Assembly (NCBI GenBank): GCA_019914945.1
Contig: CM034101.1
Span: 15,759,188-15,823,187 of the forward strand
Direction: 5' to 3'
DNA: 64,000 nucleotides
Source of the DNA: Typha latifolia
Lineage: Eukaryota; Streptophyta; Magnoliopsida; Poales; Typhaceae
Position numbers and translations under genes: made by a program
Notes under the pieces: generated by a model
The model's database searches: none
What the model saw: only the letters and a program-made list of their open reading frames with translations
What the model was told of the DNA's origin: nothing
Shown here: piece after piece, positions 43,158 to 58,400 of the stretch
Layout: every line of letters starts with the position of its first letter
Position numbering within the stretch: position 1 is the first letter of the stretch

Positions 43158-45739
43158 CTCCCTCTTCTTCCTTTTTCCCCCGTTATCTTACTCTGCTACT
43201 ACCAGAGGTAGAACAAAGAATGGAGGAGAGGGAGGAGGAAGAAGGGAGACTGGTGTTGGCTTAGTGTCTATTTAGACGGTTGGGTAAATCAACTTTTACG
43301 AAGAAAAATAATGCGGCTCGCAGTAGATATATAAACGGAGGGTTTAAAACATAAATATTCTTAAATGCACATGTTAACAAAAGCTCTCTAGCGCTTTTCT
43401 TTTAAACTTATTTTCCTCGTTTTTTTGTCCACGTATGTTTGGGAGTTAAAACTGCTGCTTGGTGTCGAACAGTATTAGATTTTCATAGCGCGATGGATGG
43501 CCTGTCTGGTGGGGTCCCTGAGAAATTAATTTACTCGCTGTCCGGTCTGGTACCGTTAGATGCTGATTGGCAGTGAGTGTCGATGTTTGATCTAATCTGC
43601 TCACAATGATAAACAGGATACAGCTCTCGCAACCAATCTGCTGCCTCCAATTATATATCATGGAGGACGTACAAGATGGTGATGCTATGATTTCAGACAA
43701 CTTAGGATCTTGTTAGTTCGAATGTTGGGAATTGCAGGATACAAAATGACACAGGATTACGGGATGATAGATGGCTGTCAGATCGCAGGTCTTATTTTGC
43801 TGACCGAGCTTTAATGCCAGTGTCCAGCTTTAAATGTAAGCCCATATCTGCATCAGGTTTTAGGCACTTTTTATGTCCTGTTTTAAAATGTAGCCCATAC
43901 CTGCATCAGGTTACCTCCACTGTATAACTTTTTGTTTGTTGACGATAGCGATAGTTACCAACTATACATTCATCAGCAGCTGGTTAACTATGAATAAGAA
44001 GATCATAAGATGTAGACCTAGTACACGATATGAGTGATATGACGCGTTGCAAAGGGTATGTAAATTAATTTGATGGAAATAAGAAACTAAATCCACACTT
44101 AAAGACACTCCAAACTCCAAAGGCAGCAGAGCACTAAGCACTTCAAAGTTCAAACCTTTCAATTGATCTTAAAGGAAACATAAGAAAAAAGCCTTGAAAG
44201 TCATAACCTTCTACTTTAATAACGGATGCACGTGAATGTGGGGTTTAAACTTTAATATTAACTCAGGAAGTTGTAACCTGAGAAGGTACATATGCATGCA
44301 TGGGATACAGCTAAGTAAGCTGCAGTGGGGATCTTGCGCGCGATGATACGCTGCATGCATGCGCTCTATGATGCTGGTGGGCCGAGGTTGGTTAGAGAGA
44401 ATTCTCTCCATTTGCACATTTATATATATATAGATATAGATATTCCCATGCAATAATGCTATTATTCTATTCATTCTATAAGGAATCAAGGCAAGGGAGA
44501 TCGCCCTTTAATTCAAAAGCTCCAATGGAATCCTTATCAGAGAGAATACGATATTAGTGGGCCTAGTTGGGTAGTTGCTTTACCGAATATGGTCACAACT
44601 ATGTTAATTGACAAGCTTGACTAATGATAACCAATGGTTTTCTCCTTTAGTGGTGTTCTTGTGGAAGGGAAAGTACCAGATATTTCAATGTTGATATTGC
44701 ATTACAATCTTAGTGAACGCAAGCACCTGATAGCACCACAAGCTTTTGTTTCATACGCCAACCTATACAAGCTAGTGAGGCTCAACCAGGGAAGGAAAGA
44801 CTCCAAGTGACTCAAAATTAACTATGTAGAGAGTAGTCTCTTAGTTCTATTAATAGGATATATATATGTATATAGCCAAGCTACGCAGATTCTCGGAAGT
44901 TAAGCGTACCCAGCTATTATTATCCATAGGTTAGTTATTCTTGTGAATGTTCTAAATTTCTCAAGAACCAATAGAGTAACTAGTAAGTACTTGCTAAATT
45001 AGTGCAAGTGAGTGCTGTTACGTTAAGAGGAACTCATCTCAATCACTGCCTCATAATTGTTATTACTTATCACCCAACTTTAGGCCTCATTTACTTTACT
45101 CTATGAATAAAGTAAATTATGAAATATGCATTCTTCTTTATTATTCTCAAAATTAAAATTTTTTTTTCTGTTTACTTATATTCTAAAACAAAAATATAAT
45201 AACTATTTTGATGTGATATAAAATAGGAAAAATATATTTTTTAAATATAATTACCATAAATATCATTTAATTTGATATAAAGTAGGTTTTTGAGATAAAT
45301 ATCAATAGCAAATTAGTAATCGAGGTTAGTGCATGATACAAGATATATTTTTTATTAATAGTATTTCTATTATAGAATATAGTTATTATGGAATTAGGAG
45401 TTGTATTACAGGAAAAAAAAAATCCTGAATGGGGCTTAAGATACTCACTAATTGGGCCGGGCCGGTTGATCTTTGAGCTCCTCGAAGTTTACATCAGGAC
45501 CACGGACCCATTAACTGCTATCGGATTCGAATCCAAAATACCGTACATGGATCAACTTACTCGATCCGTTTAAATCAGGTTCGGGTCCACGCATAATATC
45601 CAATCCTTTAAAAGTTTCTCGCCCTCTGTTGTAGAAAACGATTCTCTTCCCGCCCGTTCGTTTCAATCTTCGTGAAAGGAGAGGAAGAAAAACCCTAGGA
45701 AGGAGATGGTGAAACCGTAGTCCTCCATCGCGTCGTACA
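43158..45739. other. Divergent promoter region between the DUF21/CBS gene and PRIMPOL
   Basis: These 2.6 kb separate two head-to-head genes. There is a near-duplicate segment of about 28 bases (AAATGTAAGCCCATATCTGC-like near 43831 and AAATGTAGCCCATACCTGC-like near 43886). No gene is supported. The right 150 bases are GC-richer and are probably the PRIMPOL promoter and leader. Confidence 0.5.
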
Positions 45740-48700
45740 ATGTCGTACGATCCAAAGGACGATGTCGATCGTCTCTTCGCTTGCTTCAAATGCGGAGTCT
45801 CCCCTCCTCGTAAGCGTCCTCCTCCCCTCTCCCCCTCCCCCTCTCTTTCTCGACGACTCTGATTTCTAGAAGAATTCATGTCTGTGTACGTCTCACAGAA
45901 TCCGCGGTGAAGGAAAGAAAACTGCGAGAGGAGAAATCCAAGAAACCTTCTTTTACAAAAGGGGAATCTTCCGTGGTATCTGAACGGGCAACACCGAACA
46001 CATCCAAAGAACACGAGGATGATCCGCCGGAGATGAAAAAGGTAAGGCTTTTCTCTTCTCCACTTGAAAATTGTACGTGTTATCGTGGCCGCAATACAAT
46101 ATTATTATGCAAAATTTTATCTTTCAGATTAATATTATGCTGCTAGCAGAGATGAAAGGGTTCCCAGAGAGGGAAAAGGGAAAATTATTGTTCTTGATTC
46201 CAGAAAAATCAAAAATAGGTTTAGGGTATCTGTTGCTTTGCTTGGGGCTGTTTTTGTTTATGCAATTATGCTTAGGCAGTCTGAGACATATCTCGGCATT
46301 TCTTTCAGCTCAAAGAAGATGTAGCAAGGATTTGGAGTAATGAAGTCAGGAAGAAACCAGTGCCATATGAACTCTCCTAGCCCTAGGCATCTGCATTAGG
46401 GAGATCATTGTTTGGGCAATGCCTGGGGAATTGGAATAGACTTTGTTGCTTGTTAAAGGAGATGTAAGAGAAGATGATGTTAAGATATGCGTGGATGATG
46501 ATATGGCTGTTAATAATGACATTAATCATCATACTTAATTTGTATTGTGATTTTGGACAAGGCACTCACATATTATTGTCTTTTTTGTGTGTTTTAGACT
46601 TTTAGTATATCAGGAGTCAGAAGCTCTTCTTGTTCTTCATGATTTTGACATGAAAGTTTGTAGTCGAGATTGTAGAATTAGATGCAACTATAGATCAGTA
46701 ATTCTGTATTTTCCTTTTCAGCTTAATGCATTGACATCTACCGTCATGAAACTTAGAAGTGGCAAAAAGATTTCTCCCATTGTATTTTATGGTTCTCCTC
46801 AAGGTGCTCCAGTTAAAAAGCCATCACACTTACTCAGATTATTGCATGAAATTCGTGTTGACCTGAAAAACCAGAATGACTTGATCCCAAGGTATTAAGC
46901 TGGTGAAGTGTGCTAACACTCTTGATAGCAGATAAAAAATCCTTTCTCATTGGTGCAAACCTTGTTTGACATTTTTGTACAGGGACAAAGTCTGGGCTAC
47001 TTTTCCAAGACAAGAAGAGGCAATGAGATTCTCTAAAGTACATGCACAAACTAATGTCTTCAGTTATCAGGATCACTTGACTGGGCAACGAAGATATCTT
47101 GTTTCCACATATGATGAGTTCTGGAGAAGGTTGGATTCTTAATCTGCCGATGACCAAGGAATTTGTGTTACTTGATAAATTCTTCTCTAGTTGTTTACCT
47201 TCTTGTTGCTAACATCATTCAACCTGGTTTAGTTAAGAAAGGGTAACAACTGTTGTGGAACAAACTTTGCAGTGCTATTAAAAGAATAAAATCTGTTCTC
47301 CAAGTTACCTGCATCTCTGTCACTCTGTGCTGACAGTTGAATGTTTTATTTTAGGTACAAAAGTATGGATTCTAGATTGCGCCATCACTATGAAGTCATT
47401 CAGGAGGTATGCTTTGCCTTGAGCAGAAATGATTAACAAATATATGACATATTACCATATTTATTTGAACTAGACTTAAATTTACTGTTCTATGGTACGC
47501 TAGAATGTCTTCCTATGCAGTAATGAACAGAGTTGAATGATACTTTGATTCATATTTTATTGCACTTAACCTTATATAAACTTGCTCAATATACTATTTT
47601 TTTGTAACTGATCTTCACACTGAAAGAACCTTAGCATTGCATCCCATTATTGTACGATAACACAGTCAGGAACTCGTCCTTTCTAATTGAATTATATTCC
47701 AACAAAAAGAAAAGATCCAAGTAGTAATTCAGTATAATTCCATTAATTGGAAATTATATTCAACAAAATAACCTACCTTATATGCTTTTTCTGAAAATTT
47801 CGTATATGAATATTTTATAGACTTATTTCCTACTTTTGTTACATAAAGATTCTATTGAAAGTTAAGATAGATGTTAAATTCTTTGGTAGTTTGGATGAAG
47901 ATTATCACTGAATTATAGAAGTCATAATGTTGTATACACATGTGTGAATAGGTAGATGCAACACAAATCTGTAGGATATTGTTAGTTTTGGCTGAGAAAT
48001 AATACCCAGGCTTTATTATGATGTAAGTAGGACTTTCAATTTGTAAATACTTAGTTGCTATCATACTGTTTTTAATGAATAATGGCACAATGGTTGGAAT
48101 GCTTCTTCAAGAGTGTACCATATTGAAGAGTTAAGAAAGGAAGTGAGGAGGTATTTCCTTAATTTAGTTGCGGTATATTAGCACTTTTCAACAGGAAATC
48201 TCTCTCGGCAGTAACTTTTTTGCAAGTATATCTTCTAACTGATTCACTTAATGGCTTATGCATTTGGCAGTAATAATACCATCTGTTCCGTAGCAGCAAC
48301 GTAGGATGTACATTTATTTGCATTAGAGTTCTGTTATTTTTAGCTCAAAATGTGTAACCTGCAGGCTTTACTGTTGATTTCTTTAGGGGTCACCTTGCCA
48401 CTTGTATTTTGATCTAGAATTTGATAAGAAAGTCAACACTGACAAAGAAGAAGATGCAATGGTGGACATATTGATATCTATCACTTTAAATGTCTTATTT
48501 GACAAATATTCCATCAAAGGAAGTGGAGAATGCATTGTGGAGCTTGACTCATCTACCACTGGTATAGCTTTATCTGTAATGTTCCTTACCTAGCATGATT
48601 TGGTTCCTTCAGTTAATATTCAATTATTCATACAGATACATGATGTGTCATTTGTACATAAACAAGAGTAGAAACAGGCCGAGTAAAAGTATTTTTGGGT

Positions 48701-51700
48701 TGCCTCTTGAAGTTCACCCGTGGACTCTTATGATGATGAGGCGCAAGAGTTTATTGATACCATCCATTTTCTGTTTATTAAACTTATCATTTCCGTACTT
48801 AAGTCATGGAGCAGGACTTCTGCATTCTTCGCCAACATCTATCCTGCTCTTCTAGTCTCACTTTCATCACAGATTCTGACAGTCTTGGTGGCCTCAACCT
48901 TTTATTTTCTTCTTTGCTAACAACCTCCTCTACCTCCCCATATCCTGGAATTCTCATCCACTGCTACTTTAGCTTTTGTGAGAAATGTGTAAGCTCCTCC
49001 ATTTCATTCCTGCACGTGTACTATTTAAATAAGATATGGATGTGCTGCATGTACCTGATTTTCTTAAAATTTCTCTGATTTTCTTAAAATTTTCTTAAAA
49101 TTCCTCCATTTCATAACTTGTAGTGTATAATTTTCTTGAGTAATTATACATGACAATGGCAACCAAGCTGACTTTTAACTGTATCAATACAGAATCCAAA
49201 GCCTGTAACAAACAGGTACCCTCATCCAAGTATAAGGTCAAGCTCAGATATTAGATCAGATAGGGATATCACTATTTTCTATCTGAAATGCATGAGCCAA
49301 ATTTACCTGATAGCTAATTCAGTGTGATTACTGGGATCTAAATTTGGATTTTGGTTTTTCTGACAAAAGGTTAGCAGGTAAATTAGATACACTACTCCTG
49401 CAATGATCTGGGTAATCTTTTACGATCCTTTGGATCAGCAAACCATATATATATTCTCCTTCCTGAATGACTGTATGTGACCTCTATAATGATATATTAC
49501 TATGATATAGCAACTTGCAGGTGCATCTATACTTTTTTCAAGTAATATTTCCTCAGGTACTTATTAGATTGCAAAATATTACTACTTACCGGGACAGACT
49601 GTTTAAATGATATATTTCTGATTTCTTGTATGCATGCCATTAAAGGAATTATGAAGCATTTGTATGTTCCTTTTCAGTTATATTATATTACCACATACAT
49701 GTTATTTTTTTCTGACTTGTTTTTGATAGAAAAATTCTCACGCCATTTGATCATTCACTTACCAAAGGCTGCATTTAAGGACAACTTACATGCTGGTGCA
49801 TTTGTGTCTGAGGTACTCATTGTAAATATTGGCGTCAGTAATTAGTTATTTCTTTTTTATGATTCTAATTCTTAACTTTTTTACTCCTGCTATATTGCTT
49901 CTATAGTTTGACATTTAGTTGAAGAACCTTGTATTATTGGAAGACATTGAAAAGACTCACATATCTGCATAATTGATTGGGACACAAGGCTTTGTTCTTG
50001 TTATCACGGTTGTGTTTTATTCTTATATTTCAATGCATGCCCCATGCGCAGCACATATGTTGAATACTGGTGCCTTCTTAATTCTTGTAGTTAATAGATG
50101 GACTGGGAGAGTTTGGCAGATATTTATGCTATCTGGTCGTTTGTTACAAATCCAGATTTTAATGAGCAATGGGATGTATGTAAAAGTTCATTAACTTCCT
50201 AAGAAAGCACCGGTCTATGTGCAATCAAGAAAGATTGTAGTAACAAATCAGAATGCGCCTAACAGTGATGACAATTAGGAGTACTTTTGTTTTTATGAAG
50301 CAAGTTTGCCAATTGAAATGCCTACAGAACTAGGTTTGCTGCCATAGTGAGGTAGCATATTCAGCTTTTATTGCTTTATTGACAACTTGCTTTTATAATT
50401 TTATTTTTTATGTGAAGTGTCAATTTGTTTCACAAAGTGAAGATAACCTGCTGTGTAATTTTGTACTCAATTAGGTATGCTCGCGCATTGCCAGTTTACG
50501 GGGAAGTGATCCAAAGATTGATAAATTGTATATTAGGAAAGACACCAGCTTTCCTGACTCTCTCAGTCAGCTTTTTCTGGACAGTTCTGTCTATTCTCGG
50601 AATCGGTGTTTCAGGTTACCTTTTTCTTCGAAGGCTGGGAAAAGCTCTTTTCTTTCACCCACGGGACGTTTCAAATGTAAGAATATGGTATGTTTTCTGT
50701 TTCACGTATAATATTATTGCTGATTTAGCATTTTACAGATGAAACAGGTTTATGTTCCTTGCAGCTTCATTACCTTCCCATGTTATGGCATATCTATTGA
50801 AGCCATTCATAGTCTTTTAGGTGGATTATCCCCTAGTGTTTTTGCTGCACATGAACTTTACTGTCTGTTAGGTGGGATATATTCGATGTTAATACTTTAT
50901 TTTAGTTTTCTGTTTGCTTCTTTCTTTTGTTTTGTCCAAATCCTTATATTTCACTACATAATTGTTAGATTTTTAGCAGGTGATATTTATAAGAGATTCT
51001 TAGGCAAAGAAGCATTTTGCTAGTTTGATTGGGAAATAGTACATGTTGCATGACATATATACAGTGAGAGCTACATACTAAGTGCTGGCCTTATGGTATG
51101 CATTTGTCAGAGATCATAGTGGAGCAAAATTTTAAGGGGCCCACATCATATGGCGAACTAGAGTCAGTGGTGACGGTTAATTGGTTATGATATAGTGGGG
51201 TGGGGGGTGCCACAACTTATTATCTTACTAATTATTGATTTAGCTTGTCAATTGGGCATTACATGTCTTTCAGGAAACCAAAACAGCAAATAAGCTGAGA
51301 ACCAACTAAATGAACAAATAGGTTATGAAAGATGGCTAGCAAGATCTACTTATGAACTTTACAGTGATCTTTATTTTGATAGCTTATATTATCTATGCTG
51401 TTCTTTTTCTCCTCTCTTTTACCCCATTAACATAGCTTACTGCAAAGCTAATTTTGTCTGATTGAAATTTACAAATCAAAGTTGAATGCTGTAATTTTAT
51501 ATCAATCTTGCATATTTGATGTCAATGGTTGCAGAATGAGAAGCAAGTCTTCATGGAATCACTTATCTGCAGAATGGATAAAAATTGCACCAAACTCTTA
51601 GTCTGCAAAATGGATTTGGATTGCAAGAAAACTCTGTGCTTTGATTCCGAGGTTAGTGTAAGTGCTTTTAGACATTTTTAGACTGCTTTAGTAAATTATG

Positions 51701-52358
51701 TCTTTTATGAGCATATAATAGGAAGTTGATTGTGACTTATGCCAGTGGATGATCCTGCATTGGTTGGCTTACGTGGGAACACTTGATATGCAAAGAAGCT
51801 ATAGTTGGACTTTAATATGCTGCATCATTGTGCTTGAACTTCTTATTTTTATATCTGCTTTTCTTAGGCAAACAAATTGAAAAGGTTAATAAAATAAACA
51901 AATCATTTTTCAGTTTACTTGGTTAGTATCCATATCACGTAGAGCAAGTGATTTGATGGTTGTTCAGATGTGCTACATTCTGATAAATGATTATAGCATT
52001 ATTCTGTTAGTACTGGTTTCTTTCAAGCAGAATATAGTGATGGGGAGCGACAATTAATGCTTTGAAACCATACTATAGAAAAATGGCAATGACAGCAGTG
52101 CTTCATATAAATAGTTGAATGCAATTTTAAATAACTGGTGCCTGTTATTGTTGAGTAGAATCTATATAGGTACTTTTTTTTAATTAAATTATATAGGTAC
52201 TTTATAGGTGTCAATAGTGTATAATTTTCATATTTAAACACTTGCAGAATCCACATGCAGATGCATTTGTTTTTATTATGTTACAAATGAATATGCACTG
52301 TTCTGATGACCTGTTAGCTCAATGTTGTAACTTGTATATGCCCTCGAGAGTCAAGATG

Positions 52359-52400
<42 letters not shown>

Positions 52401-55400
52401 TTCTATTATCTTGCTTGTAAATGATAACAAGAAACAATTTTTTTCAGTAAATTATTTACTAATTTATCATTTTTTAATCAGGTTCAAGAGAAAAGTTCCA
52501 TTATTCCATTCGATGTTCATAGAAGTGATTTTGTTACCTCATACTTTATGGGGAAGTCTCCTTTTCCTGCTCTGGATGCATTTGTGGAATCTATTGCCTC
52601 CATAGGAAGCATTTCAGGTTATTTTCTTTTCCTAAAATATTTTTATTTTAATTGAAGCATTGGGATACAACTATAAATGTGCCACTTCACCGCTTTTTTC
52701 TATTTGGAATGGTCTTGCTTTATGATAACTATATTGTACAGTAAGTTTATGTTGCACCAATTAATAATTTTCTTAACGAGGTGTTGGGAATACATACTTT
52801 TCGAGATTTAAATAGATAACCATCCTGCATAATGAAATAATCTATTTCTTGATTCACCCAATCGCTTAAAAGGATTGTAAACTTCATGAAAATTCGGATA
52901 CGACTAGTATTTAGTTTTAATTTTGTCAAAGTCTGTTACTTTCACACTCATTTTTGAAAGAAGGGCCATGCGACGACTTAGTGCATTGGTTATCCTCCAC
53001 TTTAGATTTATGTCGTAAGGTGTACGTATAATCTTGGAGAATTTCGACCCATCTACCGTGTTTGGTATTAAGCTTCTTCTGAGAGTTGATGTAACGAATG
53101 ACCTTACAATTTGAGAAAATAATTAATTCTTGTGGGTGCAAGTAATGTCTCCAGTGGCGAAGAGATTGAACTACAATATAGAATTCCTTATCGTAGGTAG
53201 TATATTGTTGCTTAGTTTCATTTAGTTTCTCACTAAAGTAGGCAATTAGATCACTCTTTTGGCTCAAAACTCCACCTATACCAATTCTTGAAGCATCATA
53301 TGCAACCTCAAAATCTTTAGAAAAATCGAGGAGTCTCATGACTGGAGTTTCCACTATTTTCCTCTTGACAGCTTTGGTGGCACTCTTTGACCACTTAAAT
53401 TCACTCTTCTTAAGACATTCAGTTATCGGAGCCAAGATGGTACTAAACCTTCTAATGAATCGACGATAGAAGGTAGCGAGCCCGTGAAAACTTCTTACAT
53501 CTTTTATGGTACAGGGCTCAGATCATTCATTAATAGCTTTGACCTTCTCAGGGTCGGCAGAGACTCCTTCAGATAACACAATTAAACCCAAGAAAACACT
53601 TTGTTTGTTAGAAATGTACTTTTTTGAGGGGTTTTATATAGTCGTTCTTTCCTTAAGACAACACAAACTTCACAAAGATAGTTTATGTTGCTTCTGAGAT
53701 TGACTGTAAATAATGATGTCATCAAAATATATGATCAAAAATTGCCCCATAAAGGGCTGTAGTACTTGAGTCATTACTTTTATGAAAGTACTTGGAGCAT
53801 TAGTCAAGATAAAAGGCATAACCATCCATTAGTACAATCCATTTTCTGTTTTAAAAGCAATTTTTCATTCTTCGCCAGGGCGCATGCGAATTTGGTGATT
53901 ACAACTTTTTCAATCTATCTTTAAAAATATTGTGGCACCTGTCATCGTATTCAGCATGTCATCCAAACGATGAATGAGAAAATGGTATCTTAATGTTATT
54001 CTGTTGATAGCCTGACTGTCAATGCACATATGTCAAGTTACATCTTTCTTCGACATTAACAATGCGGGAGCTACGCAATGACTTAGGCTTTCCTTATAAA
54101 AGCCTTTTCTCAATAGTTCTTTAATTTGCCGTTTAAGTTTAACGTGTTAAGTAGGATTAAGTCGGTAATGAGGCAAGTTGGGAAGAAATGCACCTGGGAC
54201 AAGATCGATAGTGTGTTGAATGTCCCGCATTGGCAGTAAGAAGTGTCTTGAAGTGAGGGGTATGGGTGCTCTTTCAAGGCCTGCCTAGGAGATCTTCAGG
54301 GAAAACATCAAAGAATTCTTCAATCACGGGAGTGATCTCAAGAGGGATCGATTTATTAGGCTGTTTGGAATTTTACAACTTGCAAGAATCATAATAGGAG
54401 TTACTTTACACATCTCACGCTTAACACTTTTGACGCTAATCAAATTGACTAAATATTTTTTTGGCTTGGTGGTATTAGGCTTTTTTTTTCAGCACTGTTA
54501 TTTCTAGGCTAAGGGAAGAATCATGATCTTACTCTCGTGTTCAAACATATATATATTTGAATGGCTATAGATATGAACATCGTTATCGAATAGCTAAGAC
54601 CTTCAAAGAATAATTTGACCTACGTCCATGGTCAAAACATTGCACAATATTTTATCCTTGTAAGTAGTGAACTAAGTTTGGACCAAATACTACTCTTTAA
54701 TCTCGAGCGTGATTGAATTGTTCTAAGAAACCTTGTAGGGATTGTGGTGTGGGGAACAACCTTTAAGTTTACTTTTGAAATAATAGTTGAGGACACGACA
54801 TTTATACAACTCCCACTATCTACAATCACTTTTTAATTTTTACCTCTAATTTTTGTGAATGTGTGGAAGATGGAGTTATGCCTCCAATCATCATTAACTC
54901 TAGGTTGAGAGAGCGCAATTATGACAATATGCAGTCTAATGGCGTCTATATGTCTCAGGCATTCTAGGGTTGTTTTTTCCTCTTCATCTTCAAAATCCTT
55001 GTCTTCCCCATCTACATGGTGCACGTGTCTATTGAATTCTTGTTTGGGGTTCTCTTTAAAGGGTTCCTTAATTAAGCTGATTTTATATGAGTTTGCATAA
55101 TTTGCAGCAATATGCCCATAGCTTTGACATTTATAGCATTTGACATTAATCTTAGAAAAGTCCTTCTTGACACTCTTACCCTTATAATATACCTTGTGTT
55201 GGAAAGGGCTAGGGCTAGATCGACTATAGGATTGATTGACATATTGGGTTGGCAAGGACCAGGGGAGGACTTATAAGTCTGCACCTTAATTTCTTGGCTC
55301 ACAAAGAGGTGGCTAGATTCTAACTTCTCTAAGTCTTGTACTACGCTGTATGGTTTTTTCAAAGTATCAATGCTATAAGCAAAATGCTCACTTCTCATAT

Positions 55401-58400
55401 CTTCACGTAGCCCAGCCTTAAATTTAGACAGGATTTTCATAGGGGTTTTAGTTTCAATTATGTTGCATCAAATCATCAACTTGTCAAAAGTCGCAATGTA
55501 ATAATCCTTAGTTGACTTACTTCTTTGGGTAATTTGGTTCCACTTGTCTAGTAATTTAGAGTGATAAGAAAGTGGAAGATATTTAAGTTTCAGCTCATTC
55601 TTCTTATCAGCTCAAATCTCAATTGCTAATTCAACCCTAGGTGCTGGCGACAGTGTCGTCGGTAAAGGGTAGCGTCGTCTAGGGCTGTCAGGCTTGACGA
55701 GCAGCTCGGGCTCGGCTCGGGCTTGGCTCGGCTCGATCAGAGCTGAGCCGAGCCCGAGCCATCATAATAGGCTCGAAATTAATATCGAGCCGAGCCTGAG
55801 CTGGAGCCGGCTCGCTCAGGCTCGGCTCGATAGGCTCGATAGCCTGACTCCATATGACTAAGGACACGTGGCATACAGAAATATTGCCACGTGTCCCTCA
55901 CTAACTCATTCTCACCCGTAACACAATATTCATCACCCTCACCTACCCCACCCTCACCTACCCTCACCTACCCCACCCTCATTAATTACTTCACCTTTCC
56001 CATCACCACCTTCCCCATCCTCAATTCCCCCACCCCACCCTCATCTTCACTTTCACCCTCATCCACCTGATTACCTTCACTCTTCCCTCCCCATCGGCCT
56101 CCATCGGCAATGACGGCAAGTCACCACCACGGCGCCACGCCTTCCTCTCCGTCGGCCTCCTCTTCCTCCTCCGTCGTTGGCCTCCTCCATCCGTCTCCGA
56201 CTCCTTCGGCAAGCCGCTGTCCATGTCGCCACCGCCCACGTCGCCACCGCCTCTAATCGAGCTCGAGCTTTGCTCGGGCTCGGCTCGGGCTCATTTAGGC
56301 TCAGCTCGAGCTCGGCTCGGGTTGAGCTGAGCCGAGCCTGAGCAACATTATGAGGCTCGAAACTAATTTCGAGCCGAGCCTGAGCCAGAGCCGGCTCGCT
56401 TAGGCTCGGCTCGTTTACACCCCTAGCGTCGTCGGGTGGAGCTATGGCGGCTAGGGCTCGGTATCGAGGGTGAGGGGGAAGGTTAGGGATGAATAATTGA
56501 AGATGAGTGGCTAAAGGGTTTTGGCATTAAGTCTAATGGGTTTAAGTTTAATAGGCTGGTAGAGTGGCTAACGGGTTTAAGTGATTTGAGTTGGGTTTGA
56601 AGTATTTGGTTAATGGGTTTTGGGTTTGGGTTAGTGGGTAGGGTTGGTTGAGTGAGAGGGTTTGAGTTTACATTAATATGGTTGAGTGAGAAGGTTTGGG
56701 TTGGGGTTAATTTGGTTGGATTGGGTTCAATTAGGGTTCGAGTATAATTGGATTTGGGGGTGAATTTGAAATTTGGAATATTGTAGGGGAGAAGAAAAAA
56801 GAAAATTTGGTAGAAAGTTTTGGAAAGAAAATGATTTGTTGGGATTTTAACGGAAAATACGAGCCAAAATTGAAATTTCGAAATTCCTGATTTTTTTTCA
56901 TGGCAAAAGAGAAGTGCTCTTGTGGTTATTATTTGTTGCCTAAGTTATAGGAAGTTTCACCTAAATACCTAATGTGATGGCACAAATTGCCTCTTTGCAC
57001 CCAAGTTATCATTGGGTTCAAGCCATAGAAACTACTCTGTTGTGAAGAGGTGTAAGGCACCTACTTCTTACCGTCCTTAGACCTTACATTGGCTGGAGCC
57101 TTGTCAACTAGGAAGCTCTATATCCCATGGACTAAAATTTTTAGCTAGTCCAGCTTAACTAAGTTAATAGTACCCTTGAAAATGATTTATGTTGTTTTTC
57201 ACAGTTATGTTCAAGTTCGCTCGAAGCATTTAGAAATTAGTCATATGGCTAATATGCAGGATATGATATTTTAAAGGAGGCATGTACTTACATCCAATGC
57301 ACAAATCATCAACCGAGGTTAAGGATAGTTATTATAATTGTGAGGCTACAACTAAATAATCTGCTTTAAGTATCTATAATAGGTACTTTGAAGCACTTTG
57401 CTTCTCTGGTGAGCATTGCGCTCTCTATTTGGTGTTTGATTATTAGGATTGTTAAGCTACGAAGAAATGATATGCTATGAATATCTATAATGATACTCTG
57501 AAGCACTAGCTTCTCCTCTAATGAGCATATAGCATAAACTTTTGTGGAGTGACATTTTTCTGATTATTTGGATTTTCTTTTTTAATTGATAAAGAGCTTC
57601 TGATATTACAGGGAAAATCCGATCATGGTACTGGTTTTCACCATATGGTCTGATGGTTTACAGTATGTCAAGAAGTAGATATTGCGAGCGGATTGGAAGG
57701 GAACATAAAAGCAATCATGGTGATTTTCTTGTTTGAAATTTTTTTCCTGGTTATTAAGTAACCTATTCTTTTTATTGTGATTGATTTTATTTATCCTACT
57801 TGTTGGCCATATATTCCTGATTCTTATAAATACAATTCTTAAGTTTTGAAAAAATATTGTTTTAGCCTCAATTTAACATGTGAACTCACAACATACTATT
57901 CATGATTTCATGCTAATTAGTTCGCTTCTTAGCAGACGTCAATGTCTACTGTTATTTGCTTTGACAATGTAACAGTGACAAATTAGTTAGGTTTCTTAAA
58001 TTACTGCAAAGTCATTATCAGCAATAGCATATCCTGACTCTTGATGGCTAGGTTGCTAAGGGTGAAAATAGATTCGATACGGATCGGATAGTGCTTAATC
58101 CACATCTGTATCTATATTTTTGGTTCAAATACAGATATTTGGTGGATGACAAAAACGAAAACTATGTCATAACTAAGCGAATACAGATATAAGTCGGATA
58201 CATATCGGATTTTAAGCGGATATGAATACAGAATAAATAAAGATTAGATCTTAATCAGATACGAATATGAACCGAATCTTTAAATAAAATGATACAATGC
58301 TAAGTAGATAAGAAATTCGTTTTTTGGAACATAAGTATAAATGAACTTGCACATATACAAATAATTTTATATGTTGCTGTGAAATAAGGAATATGCACAA

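Noticed and set aside
44878..44925. Segment resembling a 5S rRNA core (GGAAGTTAAGCGTACCCAGC)
   Set aside because: Only about 20 bases resemble the 5S internal region. The rest does not align and there is no full-length gene.
46314..46380. Possible extra PRIMPOL exon after a good TTTCAG acceptor, reading [16 protein letters not shown]
   Set aside because: It runs into a stop after 23 codons and has only a weak internal GTGCCA donor. Exon 2 joins in phase straight to exon 3 at 46722 and gives the expected protein. A rare alternative exon is possible.
48595..51023. Several hydrophobic open frames between PRIMPOL exons 6 and 9
   Set aside because: They lie in T-rich intron DNA. Their apparent membrane helices come from TTT/CTT codons, and the splice-defined exons explain the coding content.
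55779..56239. Minus-strand frames inside the hAT element
   Set aside because: They are low-complexity translations of CACCCTCACC-type and GCC-rich filler and contain no transposase motif.
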